In this document: positions 1 to 4,488 of the stretch, piece after piece
How the letters are laid out: every line of letters begins with the position of its first letter
Numbering within the stretch: position 1 is the stretch's first letter
Origin: a virus
Virus record (IMG/VR): IMGVR_UViG_3300004369_000063
Span: 1-34,344 of that record
Strand: one strand, 5' to 3'
Length of the DNA: 34,344 bases
The notes under the pieces: generated by a model
What the model was told of the DNA's origin: nothing
The model's database searches: none
The model's input: only the letters and a program-made list of their open reading frames with translations
Program-made: the position numbers and the translations under genes

Positions 1-252
1 AAAGAACTCCTGTATTCATATTATGCTGATATGGAGAATGGAGATGATGTTGAGAGTATTGACTATCGTTCTCTAATTCACATTATCACCGAATTGTGTG
101 ATAGAATAGAACAGTTGGAAAAAGTGAATGCAGCAATGAAAGCAGTAGAAAAACTGTATGAAGAAAATGGTGATGCTCTCAAACGACTTGCCGAGATTGA
201 AATGGAAGAATATACAGATGAACAAATCAAACAGTGGAATGAAGATGACTGA
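1..252 (+). CDS. Small acidic helical protein, 5' end cut by window
   Basis: The frame is open from base 1 to a TGA at 250-252, so the gene probably starts upstream of the window. An internal ATG at 31 would give 73 aa but has no ribosome binding site, and the ten codons before it look like coding sequence. The visible product is acidic and mostly helical, with a likely coiled coil in the middle (heptad-like run from ITELCDRIEQLEKV onward) and an acidic tail ending NEDD. No family is recognised. The stop overlaps the start of the next gene, which suggests translational coupling in a run of small genes typical of cyanophage accessory regions. Function unknown. Confidence 0.6.
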   Translation, partial: KELLYSYYADMENGDDVESIDYRSLIHIITELCDRIEQLEKVNAAMKAVEKLYEENGDALKRLAEIEMEEYTDEQIKQWNEDD

Positions 253-478
253 AGATGACAAAGCTGCATTGAAAGAGTTTCTGCGTGGTGTGGCAGTTAC
301 TATTGGTCTCACTGGTATTATTATTCTAGGTATTGCTATCCTGTCAAACAATGATGTGCCAGAACTCAAACCAACTGCTGAAGTGGTTGACACATACGAA
401 GGATGTGATATAGTAAGATGGACTAACCACCAATTTTCTGAATACAAGTATTTCCTTTATTGTGAGAAGAACAAATGA
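245..478 (+). CDS. Small single-pass membrane protein
   Basis: A 77-aa protein if ATG 245 is used; ATG 239 is an alternative two codons earlier, and the frame stays open to 158 but that would overlap the upstream gene heavily. Start 245 gives an 8-nt overlap with the previous stop, like the other junctions here. After a charged N-terminus (MTEDDKAALKEF) there is one strongly hydrophobic segment at about residues 13-33, followed by a polar domain with two cysteines. It is probably anchored in the host inner membrane with a roughly 40-residue soluble tail. No family is recognised. The stop codon overlaps the ATG of the next gene by 4 nt (ATGA). Confidence 0.6.
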   Translation: MTEDDKAALKEFLRGVAVTIGLTGIIILGIAILSNNDVPELKPTAEVVDTYEGCDIVRWTNHQFSEYKYFLYCEKNK

Positions 479-822
479 CTATTCCCCATTTTAAATCTAA
501 CCACGACTGGGAAGCATTTACCAGTATCTTTGATAGCCAATGGCATTGTAAGAAAGCATTGCTAGATCGTGTCAAGGATGATATGTTCCCTGGATACAAC
601 TGGGATCAACTCCAAGGACAAACACTAGTTACTATCAATGACATCACACAATCTCTCCTGTATGATGTAGATCGTCAGTTCAAAGAGACACACCAGGACT
701 ATAAGACTGCTGATGATGACATCTTCATCCCTTATCGTTCATTTAAAGAGAATGTACTTGAAGCATTGAATGAAGCACTCACGCCATACCAACTACAATA
801 CAAGAATGAATGTGATGAGTAA
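475..822 (+). CDS. Hypothetical protein, 115 aa
   Basis: The start at 475 is fixed by an ATGA overlap with the stop of the previous gene, the usual layout for coupled phage genes. The product is soluble, acidic, rich in aromatic residues and probably alpha-helical, with no membrane segment or signal peptide. I see no catalytic motif and do not recognise the family. Its C-terminus overlaps the next gene by 8 nt. It belongs to a cluster of at least four overlapping small genes and is likely co-transcribed with them. Function unknown. Confidence 0.65.
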   Translation: MTIPHFKSNHDWEAFTSIFDSQWHCKKALLDRVKDDMFPGYNWDQLQGQTLVTINDITQSLLYDVDRQFKETHQDYKTADDDIFIPYRSFKENVLEALNEALTPYQLQYKNECDE

Positions 823-1057
823 TTACAAAGGACCACTCTATGCACCATACGATAATGTACTGATGGGTAAACTCACTAAACGACAATGGCAAGAAGTATT
901 CACCATTGTAAGAAGAGAACAAACATCATTGCTTCATGAAATGTGGGACAAACAACACTATGATGAACTTAATGACATCCTAGACAAACTATACCCATTA
1001 GCATACCCATCTAAAACAGATGTATACCTTGAAGATGGTAACACACCAGATAAATGA
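815..1057 (+). CDS. Hypothetical protein, 80 aa
   Basis: The frame is open from an ATG at 770, but ATG 815 is preferred: it overlaps the upstream stop by 8 nt (ATGAGTAA), matching neighbouring junctions, and the codons before it lie inside the previous gene. ATG 806 is also possible. The product begins MSNYKGPLYAPYDNV and has a helical middle (KRQWQEVFTIVRREQ) and an acidic C-terminus. No family is recognised. It is the last clear gene of the left-hand overlapping cluster; a non-coding gap follows. Confidence 0.6.
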   Translation: MSNYKGPLYAPYDNVLMGKLTKRQWQEVFTIVRREQTSLLHEMWDKQHYDELNDILDKLYPLAYPSKTDVYLEDGNTPDK

Positions 1058-1110
1058 CAACACTATTCATACTCTCATTCATCGTTAGTTATTCCACAGC
1101 CTCCGCATAG
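1054..1110 (+). CDS. Possible 18-aa hydrophobic peptide
   Basis: An ATG at 1054 overlaps the previous stop by 4 nt (ATGA), exactly like the genuine junctions upstream. It opens an 18-codon frame, MTTLFILSFIVSYSTASA, followed by TAG. The peptide is hydrophobic and resembles a signal peptide or a minimal membrane peptide. It may be a real micro-protein, the 5' remnant of a lost gene, or chance. Confidence 0.25.
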   Translation: MTTLFILSFIVSYSTASA

Positions 1111-1155
1111 TAGCTCCCCAGTAACTGTAAGGCTTCTTTACAATGAAATATGTGC

Positions 1156-1189
1156 TTTTCCACATTCCTGGGGAAAAACCTGTGGAAAA
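1156..1189. repeat. Inverted TTTTCCACA pair (DnaA-box-like)
   Basis: TTTTCCACA at 1156-1164 and its exact reverse complement TGTGGAAAA at 1181-1189 are separated by 16 nt. TTTTCCACA is, to my knowledge, the DnaA-box sequence used for cyanobacteria. The pair could bind host DnaA, or simply form a 9-bp stem. Confidence 0.55.
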
Positions 1190-1230
1190 CTTTAAATGTA
1201 TTAAAAAACATAGTATGTGTGAACTATTGT

Positions 1231-1260
1231 TAGAGAATGTTAGAGAATGTTAGAGAATGT
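1231..1260. repeat. Three tandem copies of a 10-bp repeat
   Basis: The unit TAGAGAATGT occurs three times without mismatch, with two further matching bases (GT) immediately before. It lies 42 nt downstream of the inverted DnaA-box-like pair. The roughly one-helical-turn period is typical of iterons or stacked operator sites. Confidence 0.85.
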
Positions 1261-1340
1261 GCGGAGGTGATGTTGGCTTAGCCCACAGTGCATCAAAAGT
1301 CAACCAGATATGTGACAGTTCTCCAAGTGTCCCCGAGATC

Positions 1341-1369
1341 TTGACAAATCCGAGGTTTCCGAGTATATT
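1341..1369 (+). promoter_or_regulatory. Near-consensus sigma-70 promoter
   Basis: TTGACA (1341-1346) is followed after exactly 17 nt by TATATT (1364-1369). This is the best -35/-10 pair I noticed in the window. Transcription would start near 1376 and run through a roughly 110-nt A/T-rich leader into the KTSC-domain gene. Its host-like form suggests early transcription by host RNA polymerase. Confidence 0.6.
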
Positions 1370-1488
1370 AAGAAAGTCAAGAAACCGAGTTTTTCAGAAA
1401 TCTCACTTTTTCACTTTTTTAGAGAAATGAGAAATCTTGAAATTTCAAAAATTAAGATTTAATCGTTTTTTTGACTATTTTCAAAACC

Positions 1489-1734
1489 ATGAAACTGAAA
1501 CCATTGATGTATTCAAACATTAACTCTTCAGCCATCAATAAAATCACAATTGATGGTAATTCTTTGAGTATTGTGTTTACTAGTAGTGATAAAGAGTATA
1601 ATTACTCTATTAACAACACCGAATTTGTTGAATTGTTGGATAAAACAATCAAAAACGGTGATAGTGTTGGTAAATTCATCAATATTTCTCTAAAAGAGAA
1701 GAATATTGAACAAATCCAAGTAGAAACTAAATAA
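1489..1734 (+). CDS. KTSC-domain protein
   Basis: An 81-aa protein from ATG 1489; a TTG at 1471 in the same frame would add six residues, but ATG is preferred. The sequence fits the KTSC domain pattern: an N-terminal SSAI (as in INSSAINKI), a strand ending in LSIVFTSSDKEYNYS, a helix (FVELLDKTIKNGDSVG) and a final KFIN where the family has a conserved Gly/Asn. KTSC domains are found alone in phages and bacteria or fused to lysyl-tRNA synthetase, and are thought to bind nucleic acid; the molecular role is not established. It lies downstream of the promoter at 1341-1369, so it is probably early expressed. No Shine-Dalgarno is visible. Confidence 0.65.
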   Translation: MKLKPLMYSNINSSAINKITIDGNSLSIVFTSSDKEYNYSINNTEFVELLDKTIKNGDSVGKFINISLKEKNIEQIQVETK

Positions 1735-1768
1735 TATCACCATTTATTAGGTATTTCCCCAATAAACA

Positions 1769-1927
1769 ATGAAGAACAATCGTAAATTCAATCCTGATAA
1801 CAATCACAAACAAATTCAGATTGAAGATGATTATGAAGACTTCGGATATGAAGTTAAGAATGCAAAGAGATTCAAAAGCAGAGCAAAACGATCTGCCAAG
1901 TTCAGAGACTACGATGAATTCGACTGA
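1769..1927 (+). CDS. Small highly charged protein, 52 aa
   Basis: The ATG at 1769 opens a 52-codon frame starting MKNNRKFNPDNNHKQ. It has an acidic centre (EDDYEDFGYE), then a Lys/Arg-rich helix (KNAKRFKSRAKRSAKFR) and an acidic end (DYDEFD). The alternating charge blocks look like a real, probably nucleic-acid- or protein-binding mini-protein, and the layout resembles small conserved cyanophage proteins as I remember them. It lies 34 nt after the KTSC gene and may share its transcript. Function unknown. Confidence 0.6.
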   Translation: MKNNRKFNPDNNHKQIQIEDDYEDFGYEVKNAKRFKSRAKRSAKFRDYDEFD

Positions 1928-1977
1928 TATCAACACATTGTGTGCCACTATTTGTAGTGTCCACTAATCCCCCCATT

Positions 1978-2013
1978 CCTGATCATCTCATGTATTGTAT
2001 ATGAGTTGTCAGG
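1978..2013 (+). terminator. Two-part hairpin, weak terminator or leader structure
   Basis: CCTGA (1978-1982) pairs with TCAGG (2009-2013), and inside it CTCAT pairs with ATGAG. The sequence after it (ATTTTCTCATT) is U-rich but broken. It could be a weak terminator after the 52-aa gene or a leader structure for the gene at 2032. Confidence 0.3.
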
Positions 2014-2031
2014 ATTTTCTCATTATTAACA

Positions 2032-2235
2032 ATGAACGACGCTGAACTTTTCCAACTCAAAGAGAACTATGCCAACCACATTATCGATGGGATGGATATG
2101 GATTGCCTGGTGCAAATGTGCCATGATTTGTTACTCGATGCATACAAAGATTGCAGTGAGGATGAGATAATTGAAGAGATCAAAGATTTGTATGATGAAG
2201 ATACTTTGATCGATCTATTGCCTGACGCTGATTGA
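2032..2235 (+). CDS. Small acidic protein, 67 aa
   Basis: This 67-aa acidic, helical protein begins MNDAELFQLKENYANHIIDGM and ends DLYDEDTLIDLLPDAD. I recall closely similar acidic proteins from many T4-like cyanophages, where they are annotated only as hypothetical. There is no membrane segment or catalytic motif. Its last codons (GCTGATTGA) begin a 16-bp sequence that recurs at the end of the gene at 2747-2878. It marks the left border of the G+C-rich island. Function unknown. Confidence 0.7.
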   Translation: MNDAELFQLKENYANHIIDGMDMDCLVQMCHDLLLDAYKDCSEDEIIEEIKDLYDEDTLIDLLPDAD

Positions 2236-2273
2236 TACAAACGCCGCGGCCGCCAGTGGACGGTCGGACTAGT

Positions 2274-2316
2274 GGCACAGGGTGACCCCCAAAGCGTCGG
2301 ACCCTGTGCCTATAAT
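2274..2316 (+). promoter_or_regulatory. Inverted repeat abutting a TATAAT box
   Basis: GGCACAGGGT (2274-2283) and ACCCTGTGCC (2301-2310) form a perfect 10-bp inverted repeat with a 17-nt loop, directly followed by TATAAT (2311-2316). The usual -35 position, 17 nt upstream, reads CCCAAA inside CCCCCAAA; the same CCCCCAAA-N17-TATAAT arrangement recurs at 2926-2956. This is probably the promoter of the gene at 2353, with the inverted repeat as an operator or a DNA hairpin. Confidence 0.5.
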
Positions 2317-2352
2317 GACTTCAGTTCAAACAAACCACTTCACTTCACTCTC

Positions 2353-2676
2353 ATGCGTAAGATCGAGGACATGATGAACGCTGCCGTTGCTAACAACAGC
2401 AACTGGACAAACAGCAACACCAGTGTTACGTACTGCCCTGAATCTGAAGAGTCCAAAGTATACCTGCACGGCAACCACATTGCCACTGTAGGTGACAACT
2501 TCCTCCAGATCTTCGACGGTGGATGGCAATCCAACACCACCAAATCACGCCTGAATGCACTCATCAATCGTTTCTGCAATGGTGCGACCGATGGTGTATA
2601 CCAGTCTAAATTTGAGTGGTTCATTCGTGACAACAACGTGACCAGAGAATTCGAGAATGGTTACATCTTCGCCTGA
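2353..2676 (+). CDS. Conserved phage hypothetical protein, 107 aa
   Basis: The frame is open from 2272, but that start lies inside the promoter hairpin. ATG 2353 follows the predicted transcription start by about 30 nt and begins MRKIEDMMNAAVANNSNW. The core is VYLHGNHIATVGDNFLQIFDG followed by a TTKSRLNALINRF helix, which I associate with a family of phage and marine-bacterial hypothetical proteins. The protein is small, soluble and probably alpha/beta. A strong terminator follows 7 nt after the stop, so this is a monocistronic unit. Function unknown. Confidence 0.7.
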   Translation: MRKIEDMMNAAVANNSNWTNSNTSVTYCPESEESKVYLHGNHIATVGDNFLQIFDGGWQSNTTKSRLNALINRFCNGATDGVYQSKFEWFIRDNNVTREFENGYIFA

Positions 2677-2683
2677 TGTAACA

Positions 2684-2707
2684 GGGGGTTAACAACCCCC
2701 TTTTTTT
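2684..2707 (+). terminator. Rho-independent terminator
   Basis: GGGGGTT (2684-2690), loop AAC, AACCCCC (2694-2700), then seven T's (2701-2707), just after the gene ending at 2676. Confidence 0.9.
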
Positions 2708-2746
2708 ATGCTAAAATATATACAACACACGTAGGAGTTAGTGTAC

Positions 2747-2878
2747 ATGGACTTCAAGGATTACGTCGCAGAAGAGATGAAGTATTACGATGAATTCTAT
2801 GAGGAACTTGATACATTGCTGAAAGAATTGACATTTGAATGTGAATGCTTCGACATTGAATATACTACGGCTGATTGA
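2747..2878 (+). CDS. Very small acidic protein, 43 aa
   Basis: ATG 2747 opens a 43-codon frame beginning MDFKDYVAEEMKYYDEFYEE. A ribosome binding site (GGAG, 2734-2737) sits 9 nt upstream, and a possible -10 (TAAAAT, 2712-2717) follows the terminator. The product is very acidic, aromatic-rich and probably one helix, with two cysteines (ECEC) near the C-terminus. No family recognised. Its last codons form part of the 16-bp repeat GCTGATTGATACAAAC shared with the end of the gene at 2032-2235. Confidence 0.55.
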   Translation: MDFKDYVAEEMKYYDEFYEELDTLLKELTFECECFDIEYTTAD

Positions 2879-2956
2879 TACAAACTGGTCAGCCGCCCGA
2901 CCAGTTGGCAGACTGTCCACCATCGCCCCCAAACGTCCCCACCCTGTGCCTATAAT
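2870..2956 (+). promoter_or_regulatory. Second copy of promoter module, TATAAT next to ATG
   Basis: The module starts with GCTGATTGATACAAAC (2870-2885, identical to 2227-2242) and ends with CCCCCAAA-N17-TATAAT (TATAAT at 2951-2956) inside ACCCTGTGCCTATAATG, also shared with 2301-2317. The middle differs: here it has an 8-bp inverted repeat AACTGGTC/GACCAGTT (2883-2906) and the motif TGGCAGACTGTCCACCA, which recurs with one change at 4165-4181. The TATAAT ends only 6 nt before ATG 2963. Confidence 0.55.
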
Positions 2957-2962
2957 GTCTAC

Positions 2963-3154
2963 ATGAACAATTTCACTATCACCTGCCCCGCTCTGGGCGA
3001 GACCGAGACCACGACCGACCTCGATCGTGCCATGGACATCTGTTTCTCCATGCATGACGAGAGCGGATCCTATGCCTGCATCCGTGACGCCTTCGGTGAT
3101 GTCGTTGGCGAATACGGCGACATTATGGAAGCGGTCGCCGCTGGGGTCGTCTGA
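2963..3154 (+). CDS. Small acidic protein, 63 aa, probably leaderless
   Basis: The start at 2963 lies 6 nt downstream of TATAAT (2951-2956), so the transcript should begin at or within a base or two of the ATG; no ribosome binding site fits. The 63-aa product begins MNNFTITCPALGETETTTDL and is an acidic alpha/beta mini-protein ending in hydrophobic AVAAGVV. Codons are G/C-ending (GAC, ATC, CTC, GCC), unlike the A/T-ending codons of the baseplate genes. No family recognised. Its stop TGA is embedded in the GTCTGACCCC box that leads into the next promoter. Confidence 0.55.
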   Translation: MNNFTITCPALGETETTTDLDRAMDICFSMHDESGSYACIRDAFGDVVGEYGDIMEAVAAGVV

Positions 3155-3166
3155 CCCCTTCCATGG

Positions 3167-3172
3167 TACAAT
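3167..3172 (+). promoter_or_regulatory. -10 box for gene at 3194
   Basis: TACAAT lies 12 nt after the previous stop and 21 nt before ATG 3194. The context TCTGACCCC...TACAAT resembles the other island promoters. No TTGACA-like -35 is visible. Confidence 0.4.
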
Positions 3173-3193
3173 ATTCACAACACACACAACCCC

Positions 3194-3418
3194 ATGCGAT
3201 TCCCCATCAACTGCAACGACTCTCGCTCGGTTTGGACCCTGCGGCTCAACCCTATCACTGGCACCGCTCGCGTTCGCTGGTTTAAAGGTTGCCTGACGGA
3301 GTATCGCCACACCCACGTCAACCGCTGGGAGATTCTTAAAATGCTTTGGTATAGTGGTGATACATCCAAAGGACAGTGGGTAAACTGTCACGCCATCGGT
3401 CCCCATTACGTCTGGTGA
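3194..3418 (+). CDS. Basic small protein, KTSC-like, 74 aa
   Basis: This 74-aa protein begins MRFPINCNDSRSVWTLRLNP. The layout resembles a KTSC domain: an SxSV start, a strand ending ARVRWFKG, a helix (NRWEILKMLW), then SKGQWVN where KTSC proteins have a conserved S-x-G...N. It is more basic and tryptophan-rich than the KTSC protein at 1489, so the assignment is tentative. Codons are G/C-ending, as in its neighbours. The stop TGA (3416-3418) runs directly into the next promoter (TGACCCC then TATAAT). Confidence 0.55.
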   Translation: MRFPINCNDSRSVWTLRLNPITGTARVRWFKGCLTEYRHTHVNRWEILKMLWYSGDTSKGQWVNCHAIGPHYVW

Positions 3419-3423
3419 CCCCT

Positions 3424-3429
3424 TATAAT
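3424..3429 (+). promoter_or_regulatory. TATAAT 6 nt before an ATG
   Basis: A perfect TATAAT lies 6 nt after the stop of one gene and 6 nt before ATG 3436 of the next. The geometry is the same as at 2951-2963 and predicts a leaderless mRNA. The upstream -35 position reads CCCCAT, not TTGACA. Confidence 0.5.
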
Positions 3430-3435
3430 TGACTC

Positions 3436-3624
3436 ATGATCAAAGCACACAACGGAATGTTTCTCCTCAACGACACCGCCGCGGCCGACCCTGCCGTTCA
3501 GGGTGCCATGGCATCCTACATGGCATCGCTCAAAGCAGAGGCAGCACGTCGCGACCGTATCCGTCAGGGTCTCGAGCCCACCGATGGACAATTCGATGTC
3601 TGGCACATCAGCGATCGCGACTGA
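3436..3624 (+). CDS. Small helical protein, 62 aa, probably leaderless
   Basis: ATG 3436 is 6 nt after TATAAT, so translation probably starts on a leaderless transcript. The product starts MIKAHNGMFLLNDTAAADPA, then an Ala/Arg-rich helix (MASLKAEAARRDRIRQG) and an acidic end (FDVWHISDRD). No family recognised. Codons are G/C-ending. The stop (TGA 3622-3624) is followed at once by the box GCCTGACCCTGTAGAATT. Function unknown. Confidence 0.55.
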   Translation: MIKAHNGMFLLNDTAAADPAVQGAMASYMASLKAEAARRDRIRQGLEPTDGQFDVWHISDRD

Positions 3625-3626
3625 TC

Positions 3627-3644
3627 GCCTGACCCTGTAGAATT
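3627..3644 (+). promoter_or_regulatory. Repeated promoter box, copy 1
   Basis: GCCTGACCCTGTAGAATT is identical to 3848-3865 and close to 4198-4215. TAGAAT (3638-3643) is the likely -10; transcription would start near 3650, upstream of a good ribosome binding site. Confidence 0.5.
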
Positions 3645-3670
3645 AACAAGTCAACCAAAGGAGAAAAACG

Positions 3671-3853
3671 ATGCAAGTCTATGTGGTTTTCGGCGGATGG
3701 GACTATGAAGGTGCCGACTCTGCTGGCCCTGCCCTGTTCGATTGCAAGTCTGCTGCTGATGCCTGTGCTGCCCACATGAAGGAAGACTGCAACTACGATT
3801 GGGTTGAGGTCAAATTGCAAACCGTCCACATGGAGTCGGCGCTGGTCGCCTGA
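3671..3853 (+). CDS. Conserved phage hypothetical protein, 60 aa
   Basis: ATG 3671 is supported by AAGGAG (3658-3663) 7 nt upstream, the clearest ribosome binding site in the island. The 60-aa product begins MQVYVVFGGWDYEG and contains LFDCKSAADACAAH and YDWVEV. This YVVFGGWDYEG...LFD...YDWVEV pattern looks like a family of small phage proteins with a beta-alpha-beta layout, annotated as hypothetical. The stop TGA (3851-3853) lies inside the second identical copy of the promoter box. Confidence 0.65.
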   Translation: MQVYVVFGGWDYEGADSAGPALFDCKSAADACAAHMKEDCNYDWVEVKLQTVHMESALVA

Positions 3854-3865
3854 CCCTGTAGAATT
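3848..3865 (+). promoter_or_regulatory. Repeated promoter box, copy 2
   Basis: GCCTGACCCTGTAGAATT again; here the TGA of the box is itself the stop codon of the preceding gene. TAGAAT at 3859-3864 serves the gene starting at 3891. Confidence 0.5.
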
Positions 3866-3890
3866 CTCACATACCAAACGAACCAAGATC

Positions 3891-4160
3891 ATGACCGCCA
3901 ACGCTTCCTACAACGGTTGGGCAAACTACGAGACCTGGAACGCTGCCCTGTGGATCGGCAACGATGAGTTTCTCTACAACACCGCCAAGGCATGTGTGAC
4001 CTATCGCGAGGCAGGCATTGAGACTGCCTGGGAGAAATTCCAGCGTTGCATGATGGACGGGCAGATTGGTCGCTTCCTGGGTGCCACTGGTGACGGGGTG
4101 CGCTGGGATGATCCTGCCATCGATGCCGCCGAAATGGAGGAGATGATCTGGGAACTGTGA
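3891..4160 (+). CDS. NYETWN-motif protein, 89 aa
   Basis: The frame is open from 3804, but that region overlaps the previous gene and the promoter box, so ATG 3891 is chosen (89 aa). The N-terminal motif YNGWANYETWNAALWIGND is distinctive: the NYETWNxxLWIxND signature is shared by many small proteins of phages, archaea and cyanobacteria, with no established biochemical role. The C-terminus is an acidic helix (AEMEEMIWEL). Codons are G/C-ending. A G-rich hairpin follows the stop. The family call is fairly sure; the function is unknown. Confidence 0.75.
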   Translation: MTANASYNGWANYETWNAALWIGNDEFLYNTAKACVTYREAGIETAWEKFQRCMMDGQIGRFLGATGDGVRWDDPAIDAAEMEEMIWEL

Positions 4161-4181
4161 CGGCTGGCACACTGTCCACCA

Positions 4182-4202
4182 GGGGGCAGGAATGCCCCCT
4201 TT
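4182..4202 (+). terminator. Weak terminator hairpin
   Basis: GGGGGCA (4182-4188), loop GGAA, TGCCCCC (4193-4199), then only TTT. The T's overlap the next promoter box. It is preceded by TGGCACACTGTCCACCA (4165-4181), also seen at 2905-2921 with one change. Confidence 0.55.
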
Positions 4203-4215
4203 GACCCTGTAGACT
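4198..4215 (+). promoter_or_regulatory. Repeated promoter box, variant copy 3
   Basis: TTTGACCCTGTAGACT (4200-4215) matches the 3627 and 3848 boxes except for the first bases and one -10 base. The likely -10 is TAGACT (4210-4215); it serves ATG 4240. Confidence 0.45.
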
Positions 4216-4239
4216 GATCACATCGAAACGAAACGACCA

Positions 4240-4449
4240 ATGACCTTCGCCGTTCAACCTACCGCCTGGCAGAACTTCGATCAGTGGGGATGCGACTGGG
4301 CGACCGACATCAACCACGCCTACCGCTTGGGCAAGGCATGGGGTGAGGAGTGCATGATCTGGATGTGCCCCCCTAACGGTGACCCCATCCGCTGGTGTCG
4401 CACCGATGCCAACACCAACGCCATCGCTGATCTTGTCTTTGGGGTCTGA
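4240..4449 (+). CDS. Hypothetical Trp/Cys-rich protein, 69 aa
   Basis: ATG 4240 follows the -10-like box by 24 nt; the gene is 69 codons. The product begins MTFAVQPTAWQNFDQWGCDW and has four cysteines and seven tryptophans in 69 residues. It contains AYRLGKAWGEECMIWMCPPN and ends with a hydrophobic ADLVFGV. No family recognised. The stop is inside GGGGTCTGACCCC, the same GTCTGACCCC context as at the stop at 3154. Codons are strongly G/C-ending. Function unknown. Confidence 0.6.
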   Translation: MTFAVQPTAWQNFDQWGCDWATDINHAYRLGKAWGEECMIWMCPPNGDPIRWCRTDANTNAIADLVFGV

Positions 4450-4462
4450 CCCCATCCCGTGC

Positions 4463-4468
4463 TACGAT
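4463..4468 (+). promoter_or_regulatory. -10 box for nuclease gene
   Basis: TACGAT lies 20 nt before ATG 4489, directly after TGACCCCATCCCGTGC. It is a weaker match than the other island boxes but is in the same position relative to its neighbours. Confidence 0.35.
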
Positions 4469-4488
4469 ACCACCAACGACACAACACC

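Larger units (their letters stand above)
1111..1488. other. Non-coding gap with origin-like features
   Basis: About 380 bases hold no credible gene. In order: a near-match to a cyanobacterial DnaA box just upstream (TATTCCACA, 1090-1098), two perfect TTTTCCACA boxes in opposite orientation (1156-1164 and 1181-1189), three perfect 10-bp tandem repeats (1231-1260), a near-consensus sigma-70 promoter (1341-1369), and a strongly A/T-rich tract (about 1385-1470). Boxes, iteron-like repeats and an A/T-rich tract together resemble a replication origin. The same parts could also be a control region for the KTSC gene. Origin function is inference only. Confidence 0.4.

Noticed and set aside
1231-1260. 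CRISPR-like array
   Set aside because: The 10-bp units are directly adjacent with no spacers; this is a simple tandem repeat.
2738-3406. A 222-codon open frame on the minus strand
   Set aside because: It lies antisense to three + strand genes that have their own promoters and start signals; long antisense frames are expected in G+C-rich coding DNA, and the product has no recognisable motif.
3611-3618. GCGATCGC, the cyanobacterial HIP1 octamer
   Set aside because: Only one copy was noticed in 34 kb, about what chance allows, and marine picocyanobacteria are not known for HIP1 enrichment.
3804-3890. Upstream extension of the NYETWN gene
   Set aside because: The extension overlaps the preceding gene and its stop-linked promoter box; ATG 3891 is the natural start.
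3889-4455. A 188-codon open frame on the minus strand
   Set aside because: Antisense to the NYETWN-family gene and the gene at 4240; the product is a low-information Arg/Ser/Pro-rich sequence typical of a shadow frame.
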